Source: Rathayibacter sp. SW19
GTDB taxonomy: Bacteria; Actinomycetota; Actinomycetes; Actinomycetales; Microbacteriaceae
Reading direction: 5' to 3'
NCBI RefSeq assembly: GCF_030866825.1
Contig: NZ_CP133020.1
Location: forward strand, 1,922,001 to 1,986,000
DNA: 64,000 nucleotides
In this document: positions 8,866 to 22,275 of the stretch, piece by piece
Numbering within the stretch: the stretch's first letter is position 1
Layout: every line of letters starts with the position of its first letter
Translations under genes and position numbers: made by a program
Notes under the pieces: generated by a model
What the model saw: the letters and a program-made list of their open reading frames with translations, nothing else
What the model was told of the DNA's origin: nothing
Database searches by the model: none

Positions 8866-10319
8866 CCGAATTGCCATCGCCGAATCGCGCCGGACAGGCA
8901 GGAGCACTCTGGGGAGCCCGGTTCGCCGGCGGACCCTCGCCCGAATTGGCCGCGCTGAGCAAGTCGACGCAGTTCGACTGGCAACTGGCGAAGTACGACA
9001 TCGCTGGTTCCCAGGCACACGCCCGCGCGTTGGCCGCCGCGGGCTATCTGACTGCGGCGGAACTGTCCGCCATGCACGATGCCTTGGAGCAACTGCGGGC
9101 GGATGTCGAGACCGGCGCGTTCGTCGCGCTCGCCTCCGACGAGGACGTGCACGGCGCCCTCGAACGCGGTTTGATCGAACGCGCTGGTGCCCAGCTCGGC
9201 GGCAAGCTGCGCGCAGGACGAAGCAGAAACGATCAGATCGCCACCTTGATCCGGCTGTACCTGCGTGATCATGCCGGCGTGATCGCCGACCAGGTGATCA
9301 GGCTGATCGACGCTCTTTCGGCGCAGGCCGAAGCGCACCACGGCGCCGTGATGCCGGGGCGCACGCACCTGCAGCACGCGCAGCCGGTGCTGCTGTCCCA
9401 TCACCTGCTCGCGCACTGCTGGCCGCTGATGCGTGATCTGGAGCGCATCAGCGATTGGGATGGGCGCGCAAACGTTTCACCGTATGGCTCCGGCGCTCTG
9501 GCCGGCAGCACACTCGGGCTGGATGCCGCCGCCGTCGCGCACGATCTCGGTTTCACCCGCAGCGTGCAGAATTCCATTGACGGAACTGCCTCGCGTGACA
9601 TCGTCGCAGAGTTCGCCTTCATCACCGCGCAGATCGGCATCGACCTGTCGCGGTTCGCAGAGGAGATCATCCTCTGGAATACCCGCGAGTTCGGTTTCGT
9701 GACGCTCGACGACGGCTACTCCACAGGCTCTTCGATCATGCCGCAGAAGAAGAACCCCGACATCGCCGAATTGGCTCGCGGCAAATCCGGCCGGCTGATC
9801 GGCAACCTGACCGGGCTCTTAGCCACCTTGAAGGGGTTGCCGCTGGCGTACAACCGCGATTTGCAGGAGGACAAAGAGCCGGTCTTCGACTCGGTGACGA
9901 CACTCGAGGTGCTGCTTCCGGCGTTCACCGGCATGGTTGCGACCATGCAGTTTCACACCGAGCGGATGGCACAGCTTGCGCCGACCGGCTTCTCGCTCGC
10001 TACGGATGTTGCAGAGTGGCTGGTCAAGCAGCGCGTGCCGTTCCGTGATGCGCACGAGATCACCGGAAGGCTGGTGAAGTTCGCCGAGGAGAACGGGCTC
10101 GAGTTGAGTGACGTCGAAGATTCCGCGCTCGCACGCATCTCGCCGCTGTTGACGCCTGAGGTGCGCGGCATCCTCACCGTGGAAGGCTCCGTGGCCAGTC
10201 GCGACGGAATCGGAGGAACTGCTCCCGTACGCGTCGCAGAACAGCGAGCCGAGCTGATCGAGCAGCTGCGTGTGCTGGCCGCCGGGTTCGAGGCCGCGCG
10301 CGTGGCTCGCAGCCGATGA
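8862..10319 (+). CDS. argH: Argininosuccinate lyase
   Basis: 485 residues. ArgH splits argininosuccinate into arginine and fumarate, the last step. The fumarase/aspartase superfamily signature GSSIMPQKKNPD is present, and AGRSRNDQIAT is the conserved substrate-binding region. The ATG at 8862 overlaps the argF stop; an in-frame extension upstream into argF is not coding. The preceding enzyme, argininosuccinate synthase (argG), is not in the window and must be encoded elsewhere. Confidence 0.97.
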   Translation: MTELPSPNRAGQAGALWGARFAGGPSPELAALSKSTQFDWQLAKYDIAGSQAHARALAAAGYLTAAELSAMHDALEQLRADVETGAFVALASDEDVHGALERGLIERAGAQLGGKLRAGRSRNDQIATLIRLYLRDHAGVIADQVIRLIDALSAQAEAHHGAVMPGRTHLQHAQPVLLSHHLLAHCWPLMRDLERISDWDGRANVSPYGSGALAGSTLGLDAAAVAHDLGFTRSVQNSIDGTASRDIVAEFAFITAQIGIDLSRFAEEIILWNTREFGFVTLDDGYSTGSSIMPQKKNPDIAELARGKSGRLIGNLTGLLATLKGLPLAYNRDLQEDKEPVFDSVTTLEVLLPAFTGMVATMQFHTERMAQLAPTGFSLATDVAEWLVKQRVPFRDAHEITGRLVKFAEENGLELSDVEDSALARISPLLTPEVRGILTVEGSVASRDGIGGTAPVRVAEQRAELIEQLRVLAAGFEAARVARSR

Positions 10320-10948
10320 CGACGGCTCCGACGCGCGCAGGGGTCTTCGATCGCGACTTCTTCCAGAATGACGCCGTCACGGTTGCCCCCCAGCTGCTGG
10401 GCGCATTGTTGAGTCACGAGAGCGAAGACGGCGTCGTGACGGTGCGGATCACCGAGGTCGAGGCCTACCTCGGTGACGGCACAGATCCCGGTTCGCACGC
10501 CTTCCGCGGCAAGACGGCACGCAATGCCGTGATGTTCGGCGAGCCCGGCCACTTCTACGCGTATTTCAGCTATGGCATGCACGTGTGCGGCAACGTCGTG
10601 TGCTCGCCGAACGGGCACGCATCCGGAGTTCTGTTGCGCGGTGCAGAGGTGGTCGATGGCATTGAACTCGCCCGTGCACGGCGTGGCCCAAAGGTGCGCG
10701 ACCGTGATCTGGCCCGCGGCCCGGCACGACTCGTCGTGTCGACCGGGATCGCCTTGACGGACAACGGCGTCGATCTTCTGACGCCGCCGTTCCAACTGCG
10801 GATGCCGCCGGCTCCGGTCTCGATCAGCACGGGCCCGCGCACGGGGGTGGGCGGCCCCGGTGGGGGGAGTGCCTATCCGTGGCGGTTCTGGATCACGGGA
10901 GACCCGTTCGTTTCGCCGTACAAACGGAGCCCGCGGGCGAGCGAGTAG
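10316..10948 (+). CDS. 3-methyladenine DNA glycosylase (AAG/MPG family)
   Basis: 210 residues, the usual length of bacterial AAG-type glycosylases that remove alkylated purines in base excision repair. The family core is clear: ITEVEAYLG near residue 45, DPGSHAFRGKTARNAVMFG, and the FYAYFSYGMHVCGNVV strand that shapes the base-flipping pocket. The start overlaps argH by four bases (ATGA), so it is co-transcribed with the arginine genes although functionally unrelated. It ends 34 bases from a convergent gene on the other strand. Confidence 0.93.
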   Translation: MTTAPTRAGVFDRDFFQNDAVTVAPQLLGALLSHESEDGVVTVRITEVEAYLGDGTDPGSHAFRGKTARNAVMFGEPGHFYAYFSYGMHVCGNVVCSPNGHASGVLLRGAEVVDGIELARARRGPKVRDRDLARGPARLVVSTGIALTDNGVDLLTPPFQLRMPPAPVSISTGPRTGVGGPGGGSAYPWRFWITGDPFVSPYKRSPRASE

Positions 10949-10982
10949 CGCGCGGTGTCGGCACCCGCGAGCAGCGGGTCGA

Positions 10983-11579
10983 CTACCCGACCACGAAGCG
11001 GAACAGCGCCCCGCACGCACACGCCCAGACAAGACTGACGAGCGTGCCGATGATGAACCGCTCGCGCGCTTCCGCAGCGTCGAGTTCCGTGAATCGCCCA
11101 ACCCCCTTGACAGCGACGATCACAGCCAACGCTTCAGGAAATCCGGCCATGATGGCCGCGGTCGTCGCGAAACGCTCGAAGAGTCCGATCGTGGTTCCGC
11201 CGCGCAACACCTCGTGCGGTGCGGCACCGCTCGACGCTTCGGCAGCAGGGACCAGGATGCCGCCGTGGGCGCCGTCCGGCACGCTGCCGCGGGAAGCCAT
11301 GGCGAGTACGAACAGCACTGCCTGCCCGCCTCCGACCACGGAGACCCCCAGCGCGGCGATGCCAATGAGTGCGGGCAACAGCCAGAACGAATGCGAGTGC
11401 GGAAAGCACGACAGGAAAACGGCTGCAGCGAGGGTCGCAGCGGCCGCCATGACGTAGCCGCGCCGCTGAATCCGAGTAGCGAGCACCGACAGGCAGAGAC
11501 TGGCCAAGATCGCGAGAAGCATGGCCGTCCAATAGGAAAGCGGACCGATGGCATCCACGAGTTCGAGGGGGTTGTTCAT
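10983..11579 (-). CDS. Conserved multi-pass membrane protein
   Basis: 198 residues, of unknown function. It has about five hydrophobic segments: residues 15-33, 42-59, 66-95, 136-155 and 175-197. A cytosolic or external loop around residues 97-130 is rich in Gly, Ala and His. Its ATG overlaps the stop of the upstream SatD-like gene (ATGA), so the two form a leftward operon. SatD-type proteins are commonly paired with a membrane protein, but I cannot place this one in DUF3307 with confidence. It ends tail-to-tail with the glycosylase gene. Confidence 0.8.
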   Translation of the reverse strand: MNNPLELVDAIGPLSYWTAMLLAILASLCLSVLATRIQRRGYVMAAAATLAAAVFLSCFPHSHSFWLLPALIGIAALGVSVVGGGQAVLFVLAMASRGSVPDGAHGGILVPAAEASSGAAPHEVLRGGTTIGLFERFATTAAIMAGFPEALAVIVAVKGVGRFTELDAAEARERFIIGTLVSLVWACACGALFRFVVG

Positions 11580-12229
11580 GCGGATGCGTCCGTTTCGATG
11601 TCGGATTCACTGCCAGGCGGCATGAGTGAACGATGAAGATCGTGCAATAGCTTAGTGAGCGCGGGAATGGACGCGTTCTCCGCCTTGAGCTGCGCTGCTT
11701 GAGCGCGCGCGCTCGCGGCCGGGGCGGAAATGGAGAGCTGCGTCGCGGCATCCTGCTGGGTGATCCCGGTTCGCAGCAAGTCGTAGAGTTCCCATCCGGC
11801 CGGCGTGCGCCGGGCGCGGAGAATCATCACGAGGTCGATGAGTGCTTCGACGTCGCTCGCATTCACAACGCAGTCGGCAACTCCTTCGGCGCGCAGTGCG
11901 AACCGAGTGCGTGCCTTCTTCGCGTTGTCTACGGCATTGCGGGCAGCGAAGAAAGCACCCCCGCTGGCCTCACGTGTCGCGGCCGGCAGCGGGCGTCGCA
12001 CATCGCCGAGCCCGAGTCCGACGCTCCAGTCGCCGTCGCGGGTGAGTTCGAGGGCGAGTTGCAGTGCGGTCGCCGCGTCATCGGTCAACATCTGGATCTC
12101 GTCGCCGGCGTTGCGGTCGGCTGGCAACAGCAACGACGAGCCGTGGTCCCGGTTGATTCGCGCGCGGGCTGCGCCGGCCAAATCCTCATGGGTGCGACTG
12201 TCTACCTGATCTGCGGTGATGACGAACAT
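11576..12229 (-). CDS. SatD-like putative regulator with C-terminal helix-turn-helix
   Basis: 217 residues. The N terminus (FVITADQVDSRTHEDL) resembles the opening of SatD-family proteins, and the middle (GDWSVGLGLGDV, then FFAARNAVDNAK) has a cyclase-like alpha/beta look. Residues 165-195 (ITQQDAATQLSISAPAASAR) form a probable helix-turn-helix. The ATG at 12229 is chosen because AAGGG lies eight bases upstream in the mRNA; a farther ATG at 12268 falls inside a palindromic operator-like site. It is the first gene of a two-gene leftward operon. Role unknown; family assignment moderate. Confidence 0.65.
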   Translation of the reverse strand: MFVITADQVDSRTHEDLAGAARARINRDHGSSLLLPADRNAGDEIQMLTDDAATALQLALELTRDGDWSVGLGLGDVRRPLPAATREASGGAFFAARNAVDNAKKARTRFALRAEGVADCVVNASDVEALIDLVMILRARRTPAGWELYDLLRTGITQQDAATQLSISAPAASARAQAAQLKAENASIPALTKLLHDLHRSLMPPGSESDIETDASA

Positions 12230-12261
12230 GGGGCCGCCCTTCAAATGATAAGCAACCAACT

Positions 12262-12280
12262 CTAACATTGATCATATTAG
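12262..12280. promoter_or_regulatory. Imperfect palindrome in the satD-like/tyrS intergenic region
   Basis: Arms CTAACAT (12262-12268) and ATATTAG (12274-12280) match in six of seven positions around TGATC, in an AT-rich island within GC-rich DNA. A second wider inverted repeat, CTCTAAC at 12260-12266 and GTTAGAG at 12305-12311, overlaps it. The site lies 30-50 bases upstream of the leftward gene start. An autoregulatory operator for the helix-turn-helix protein is an inference. Confidence 0.45.
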
Positions 12281-12367
12281 ATACGTAGACTTAATCGGGT
12301 GCAAGTTAGAGACAGATCATTAACCTATCGATGCAAGGAAGGATCAGCCCGCTGATACTCTTGACCC

Positions 12368-13681
12368 GTGTCAGACCCGGCCATCCTCGCGCAGCAATCA
12401 AACGATCCGACCTTCAGCGATATCTGGGAGGAGATCAACTGGCGTGGCCTCGTGCACGTGTCCACGGACACTGGCGCACTCAGAGAACTCTTGACCGGGG
12501 AACCGGTCACGTACTACTGCGGGTTCGACCCAACAGCGCCCAGCCTGCACCTGGGGCACTTGGTGCAGCTGCTGCTGATGCGCCGCCTTCAACTGGCCGG
12601 CCATCGTCCGCTCGGACTGGTCGGTGGTTCGACCGGGCTGATCGGCGACCCACGACCCAGTGCAGAACGCACGCTCAACACCAAAGAGGTCGTCGCACAA
12701 TGGGTCGCCGACCTGCAGGCGCAGGTTGCGAAATACCTCAGTTTCGAAGGTGACAATCCGGCCCGACTGGTGAACAACCTCGACTGGACCGCGCCTCTGT
12801 CCGCCATTGACTTCCTCCGCGACATCGGCAAGCACTATCGGGTCGGCACCATGTTGAAGAAGGATGCCGTCAGCGCGCGGCTCAATTCGGAAGCAGGGAT
12901 CAGCTACACCGAGTTCAGCTACCAACTGCTGCAGGGCATGGATTTTCTCGAGCTCTACCGCAGCTACGGCTGCCTGCTGCAGACCGGCGGATCGGACCAG
13001 TGGGGCAACCTCACGAGCGGAACGGATCTGATTCATCGGGTCGAGCGCGTCACTGCGCACGCCATCGGCACGCCTCTGATCACCAACAGTGACGGTACCA
13101 AGTTCGGCAAGAGCGAGGGCAACGCGATCTGGCTGGACCCTGAGCTGACGAGTCCGTACGCGTTTTACCAGTTCTGGGTGAACACGCTGGACGCCGACGT
13201 CATCGAACGGCTCAAGGTCTTCACCTTCCTGACCAGGAGCGAGCTCGATGAACTCGCCGAACTCGTCGCGACGGAACCGTACAAACGTGCCGCCCAGCGT
13301 CGGCTCGCATACGAGGTAACCAGCCTGGTGCACGGGACCCAGGCGACGGATGCCGCGATCGCGGCCGCAGAGGCGCTGTTCGGAAACGGCGACCTCACAG
13401 CGCTCGATTCGTCGACGCTCGAGGCCGCTCTGCGTGAGTTGCCGAACACGACCACGGCGCCCGCTGCCCCGATCGCACAGCTACTCGTGGACACCGGGCT
13501 CTCATCGAGCCTGAGTGATGCGCGACGAGCGATTGCCCAGGGTGGCGTTTACCTCAATAACGTGACGATCGACGACCAGGCAGCGACCATTGCCGACCGC
13601 GTCGCGACCGGCGGGCTGGCGGGCGGATTGGCTGTGCTCCGGCGGGGTAAGAAGACCCTCGCCGGCGTTTTCATCGAGTAA
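12368..13681 (+). CDS. tyrS: Tyrosine--tRNA ligase
   Basis: 437 residues, class I aminoacyl-tRNA synthetase of the TyrRS type. The HIGH-like motif is HLGH at residues 61-64, the tyrosine pocket follows in GGSDQWGN, and the KMSKS-like loop is KFGKS from K245. A C-terminal S4 RNA-binding domain covers roughly residues 365-430. The start is GTG. It is monocistronic, reading toward the rRNA operon from an intergenic region shared with the SatD-like gene. Confidence 0.96.
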   Translation: MSDPAILAQQSNDPTFSDIWEEINWRGLVHVSTDTGALRELLTGEPVTYYCGFDPTAPSLHLGHLVQLLLMRRLQLAGHRPLGLVGGSTGLIGDPRPSAERTLNTKEVVAQWVADLQAQVAKYLSFEGDNPARLVNNLDWTAPLSAIDFLRDIGKHYRVGTMLKKDAVSARLNSEAGISYTEFSYQLLQGMDFLELYRSYGCLLQTGGSDQWGNLTSGTDLIHRVERVTAHAIGTPLITNSDGTKFGKSEGNAIWLDPELTSPYAFYQFWVNTLDADVIERLKVFTFLTRSELDELAELVATEPYKRAAQRRLAYEVTSLVHGTQATDAAIAAAEALFGNGDLTALDSSTLEAALRELPNTTTAPAAPIAQLLVDTGLSSSLSDARRAIAQGGVYLNNVTIDDQAATIADRVATGGLAGGLAVLRRGKKTLAGVFIE

Positions 13682-13845
13682 CGAACGGCGTTCGCGCGCA
13701 CGACACGCCCGGGTGCGATGTTGGATTTGCGCGCACGGTCGGGCCTTGCGTAAAGTACTTACTTGTCACCCCAAAGGTGCGGGTAAGCCGAAGCGCTTCC
13801 CGGCCTCAAGCGGGGACTGATCCTCAGATTGCATCGCGGCTCGAC

Positions 13846-13874
13846 TTGTACGAGCCGCTTGAAAAGTCTAGGAT
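13846..13874 (+). promoter_or_regulatory. Candidate rrn promoter
   Basis: A -35 box TTGTAC at 13846-13851 and a -10 box TAGGAT at 13869-13874 are separated by exactly 17 bases. They lie about 375 bases before the 16S 5' end, a normal leader length for actinobacteria. Other promoters in the leader cannot be excluded. Confidence 0.5.
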
Positions 13875-14036
13875 TGAAGATCCACTGACCTTTCGGTTCC
13901 GCATGGTTCGGATCGAGTGAAATACCGCACTGTGTTGCGGTTCGCATCGATTTGGAACGGCGAGTTGAAGTGTCGTGGTGAACAGAAGTTGCCCTTGGGT
14001 GAAGGCCGTAAGGCTGGAGGCAAGGTGCGTCTGGTC

Positions 14037-14059
14037 TTTGAGAACTCAACAGCGTGCAC
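14037..14059 (+). promoter_or_regulatory. nut-like antitermination element in rrn leader
   Basis: TTTGAGAACTCAACAGCGTG, at the start of this interval, matches the actinobacterial rRNA leader motif (TTTGAGAACTCAA...) associated with NusB/NusE-dependent antitermination. A second related copy, TTTGAGAACTACACAGTGG, occurs in the 16S-23S spacer at 16102. Confidence 0.7.
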
Positions 14060-14248
14060 AATGTCATATGCCAAATACCTCGTGCCTGGCCTTTTTGGTT
14101 GGGTCGAGATTCCTTTGGAAATTATTTATAACAAAGCAAGTCAGTAATGATTTGTTCTGTCAGTTTCAAACTTGCTTTGATGTCCGCCTATTCCGGTGGT
14201 GTTGAGGCGTAATGTGTGTCAGTCGCTTCGGTGGTTGGCTATTGAGCA

Positions 14249-19394
<5,146 letters not shown>

Positions 19395-19556
19395 CAATCA
19401 CTACCCTGATACATGTTGTAAGGCTGGTAACAGGGGACACGGTGTAACACCGTGAGATGACACGCGTCCACTATGTGGTTCCCGATCTACGGACGGGAAA
19501 CCAAACACAACCAACACCATGGTTGAAACAAAAGAACCGTACACAGATTGATACCT

Positions 19557-19674
19557 GTTACGGCGGCCATAGCGAGAGGGAAACGCCCGGACCCATTCCG
19601 AACCCGGAAGCTAAGACTCCCAGCGCCGATGGTACTGCAAGGGCGACCTTGTGGGAGAGTAGGACACCGCCGGA
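19557..19674 (+). rRNA. rrf: 5S ribosomal RNA
   Basis: About 118 bases, starting GTTACGGCGGCCATAGCG and ending near GGACACCGCCGGAC. The 5' and 3' ends are complementary, and the loop sequence CCCATTCCGAACCCGGAAG is the canonical 5S core. It lies 162 bases after 23S in the same transcript. The intervening spacer holds a perfect hairpin CACGGTG-TAA-CACCGTG near 19438-19454. Confidence 0.96.
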
Positions 19675-19681
19675 CTTAATT

Positions 19682-19719
19682 TACGTGAATGGCCACCCGG
19701 AAGGGTGGCCATTGCACGT
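19682..19719 (+). terminator. rRNA operon terminator
   Basis: AATGGCCACCC (19688-19698) and GGGTGGCCATT (19703-19713) form a perfect 11-bp stem with a GGAA loop. Flanking ACGTG and CACGT extend the stem past a one-base bulge. A run of T is absent after it, as often in high-GC genomes. Its position directly after 5S fits the end of the rrn transcript. Confidence 0.85.
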
Positions 19720-19767
19720 TAAGCACTTCACAACAACACAGCGCCACCAACACGAGGGAGAGCACCC

Positions 19768-21096
19768 GTGGACGATCCGACCTCGGACGATTCGAAGGCC
19801 CGCGACGACGCAGCGCGCGCACGGAAGGGCGATCGCGATCACCGTCCCGGTGGGGCACAGGGCTCCGACGCCTCTCGTCGCGATTCCCACGGCGCTCGGT
19901 CATCGTCGGGTCGCCCGGCGCGTTCCGGCGAGCGCAAACCCTGGGAAAAGCGCGATGGTGCCTCAGGTGAACGCAAGCCGTGGGAAAAGCGCGACGGCGC
20001 TGCATCCGGTGGGAAGGCATCCGCTGGCAAGCCCGGTTCTCGCAAGCCCGGTTCTGGCAAGCCCGGTTCTGGCCAGCCCTGGGAGAGTAGAGGCGGGCGG
20101 CCGTCTGCTCACCAGCCTCGCGGCGGCGAGCGGACGTTGTGGACGCGCGACGGTGCCCCGGCCCGCGGTGATCGTGATGCTCATCGACGAGAGCAAGAGC
20201 TGACAGAAGAAGAGCGGCTTCGCTACGAACTGAAGTCCGTGCGCCCGCGACACGAGGATCCAGTGATCCCGGACGATGTGACCGCAGAGCAACTCGATCG
20301 GATCGCGCGCAACGAATTGAAGACACTCAGCAAGGACAACGCGGAAGGCGTTGCAAAACATCTGGTCATGGCCGCGCGTCTGATCGATGAGGATCCAGCG
20401 TTGGCGCACGAACACGCGGTCTCCGCCGCTCGACGTGCGGGGCGTATCGCAATGGTACGTGAGACCCTGGCGATCACGGCATACGGCGTTGGCGACTTCG
20501 CACTCGCACTGCGAGAGCTGCGCACATATCGGCGGATTTCGGGATCCAACAATCAGTTGCCGTTGATGGTCGACAGCGAACGTGGTGTCGGTCGGCCCGA
20601 CCGCGCACTTGAACTCGGGCGTTCCGTGGATCGCTCAACCCTGCCGAACGACGTGCAGGCGTCCCTTGCGATTGCGATGTCGGGAGCGCGCCTCGATCAA
20701 GGAGACGCGCAGGCTGCACTTGTCGAGCTCGAGATACCGCAACTGGATCCGGATCGTGCGTTCTCATACAGCCCTGAACTGTATTTCGCATACGCTGAGG
20801 TGCTCGAAGAGCTCGGCCGTGCGGACGAGGCTGCACAGTGGCGCGACCGTGCCGATCGTGCCGATGCCGCTCTGGCGGCAGCTTCCGGCGAGGTCGATGA
20901 CGAGACGATCGAAGTGGTCGAAGAGGAGCTTCCCGTCGACACTGGCGGCGAAGCAGACGACGGCGCGGAACCGGGAGACAGCCAGGAACCTGGAGAAAGC
21001 CAGGAACCTGGAGAAAGCCCGGAACCGGGAGACAGCCCAGAACCTGAGGATCACACGGAAACCGGTGATGACGCTGAAGCGCAGAACGCAGACTAG
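19768..21096 (+). CDS. Charged repetitive protein with TPR-like core, function unknown
   Basis: 442 residues starting at GTG 19768, with GGGAGAG nine bases upstream. Residues 1-150 are basic and of low complexity, with a 12-13 residue near-exact repeat built on GERKPWEKRDGA and a run of GKPGS units. Residues 150-370 are helical and TPR-like (AKHLVMAARLIDEDPALAHE; ELYFAYAEVLEELGRADEAA). The acidic tail repeats QEPGES. It directly precedes a HAD phosphatase gene, a common actinobacterial pairing. Function unknown. Confidence 0.85.
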   Translation: MDDPTSDDSKARDDAARARKGDRDHRPGGAQGSDASRRDSHGARSSSGRPARSGERKPWEKRDGASGERKPWEKRDGAASGGKASAGKPGSRKPGSGKPGSGQPWESRGGRPSAHQPRGGERTLWTRDGAPARGDRDAHRREQELTEEERLRYELKSVRPRHEDPVIPDDVTAEQLDRIARNELKTLSKDNAEGVAKHLVMAARLIDEDPALAHEHAVSAARRAGRIAMVRETLAITAYGVGDFALALRELRTYRRISGSNNQLPLMVDSERGVGRPDRALELGRSVDRSTLPNDVQASLAIAMSGARLDQGDAQAALVELEIPQLDPDRAFSYSPELYFAYAEVLEELGRADEAAQWRDRADRADAALAAASGEVDDETIEVVEEELPVDTGGEADDGAEPGDSQEPGESQEPGESPEPGDSPEPEDHTETGDDAEAQNAD

Positions 21097-21097
21097 C

Positions 21098-22087
21098 GTG
21101 GTGTCTCCGCTGGACGGAGTGGATGTCATACTCGCGGATCTGGACGGTGTCGTGTACACCGGCGCTCGGCCGATCCCTTATGCGGTCGAGAGTTTGAACA
21201 GAGCCGCGTCGCGCGCGCGGATCGGCTACATCACCAACAACGCCTCCCGCACCGATGTTTCGGTTGCGGCTCATCTCAGGGAGTTGGGTCTGTCCGTTGA
21301 GCCGAGTGACGTCGTGACGTCACCTCAGGCCGCGGTGCGTCTGATGATCGACATGATTCCGGCAGGTTCGCGCGTGCTGGTGATCGGCGGGGAGGGCCTG
21401 CGCACGGAGGTCGCGCGTGCCGGGTTTGTGATCGTCGGTTCCGCAGACGACGCGCCTGCCGCTGTGATCCAGGGGTTTTCGCCCGATTTGGGCTGGCGCG
21501 ACCTCGCCGAGGCGTCCATTGCGCTGGCCGGTGGCGAGGCCGGCATTCCCTGGGTTGCGACGAACACGGACTGGACGCTGCCGGTGGAACGCGGCATCGC
21601 TCCGGGCAACGGCACGCTGGTCTCTGCTGTGCACAGCGCCGTCGGCCGACTGCCCGTCGTAGCAGGCAAACCGGAGGTGGCCATCTTCGAAGAGGCCCGC
21701 ACACGGTTCACGGCAGCGAGGCCGCTGTTTATCGGCGATCGACTGGACACAGACATTCTCGGATCAAACCGGGCTGGTATCGACGCAGCGCTGGTTCTGA
21801 CCGGGGTCGACCATGCCAAACAGCTGATCGCTGCGGACTCGGACTCGCGCCCTCGCTACATCCTGGAGGATTTGCGCGGCCTGCACGAAGCGTATCCGGA
21901 GCCCGCCGTTGCCAAAGACGGAACAGTCACAGTGCGTGACGCGGTGGTGCGCGTCTCGGGGGGCGACGTGCGGATTCTCGCAGATGGTGCATCCGGGTTG
22001 AATCTGTTGCGGGCGGCGTGCGCAGCGATCTGGAATTCCGGAACGCCGATCTACGCGCTCGACGTGCCCGAGCGGCTTTACGCCTGA
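21098..22087 (+). CDS. HAD-superfamily IIA hydrolase (NagD-like phosphatase)
   Basis: 329 residues. Motif I is DLDGVVYTG near residue 12, motif II TNNAS near residue 48, the motif III lysine is in VVAGKPEVAIF, and motif IV is IGDRLDTDI. This is the NagD/PGP class of HAD phosphatases, acting on small phosphate esters in the cytoplasm; the substrate is unknown. Two GTG codons (21098, 21101) could start it and no clear ribosome binding site decides. The gene follows the repetitive protein by one base and is probably translated with it. Confidence 0.9.
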   Translation: MVSPLDGVDVILADLDGVVYTGARPIPYAVESLNRAASRARIGYITNNASRTDVSVAAHLRELGLSVEPSDVVTSPQAAVRLMIDMIPAGSRVLVIGGEGLRTEVARAGFVIVGSADDAPAAVIQGFSPDLGWRDLAEASIALAGGEAGIPWVATNTDWTLPVERGIAPGNGTLVSAVHSAVGRLPVVAGKPEVAIFEEARTRFTAARPLFIGDRLDTDILGSNRAGIDAALVLTGVDHAKQLIAADSDSRPRYILEDLRGLHEAYPEPAVAKDGTVTVRDAVVRVSGGDVRILADGASGLNLLRAACAAIWNSGTPIYALDVPERLYA

Positions 22088-22116
22088 GCGCGCGCGTTTC
22101 GCGCTACCGTTGTGAG

Positions 22117-22275
22117 GTGGCCACCGAGAATCCGGATCAGGACGAAGCGATGCTCTCCCGCCTGCGTGTGATCGAAGATCAGCCGCTCGAGACGCGCGCC
22201 GACGCATACGCGCACCTGCACGACGAGCTGCGCGATGTGCTCGAAGGCGGGGACCTCCAGCGCGCCCATGACTGA
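22117..22275 (+). CDS. Small conserved protein upstream of tlyA
   Basis: 52 residues from GTG 22117. The core (MLSRLRVIEDQPLETRADAY, then LHDELRDVLEG) is an amphipathic helical pattern often seen as a short gene between a HAD phosphatase and tlyA in actinobacteria. The 3' end overlaps tlyA by eight bases. Function unknown; it may simply couple translation, or bind a partner through its helices. Confidence 0.75.
   Translation: MATENPDQDEAMLSRLRVIEDQPLETRADAYAHLHDELRDVLEGGDLQRAHD

Larger units (their letters stand above)
13682..14248 (+). other. rRNA operon leader region
   Basis: 567 bases between tyrS and the 16S gene without a credible protein gene. It contains a promoter candidate at 13846-13874 and a nut-like element at 14037-14059. 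The last 150 bases are AT-rich (for example GAAATTATTTATAACAAAG near 14119-14137), typical of the pre-16S leader that pairs with the spacer for processing. Short open frames here overlap these signals and show no family similarity. Confidence 0.7.

Noticed and set aside
19457..20203. Open frame spanning 5S and the following gene in another frame
   Set aside because: It reads through 5S rRNA and is out of frame with the supported gene at 19768.
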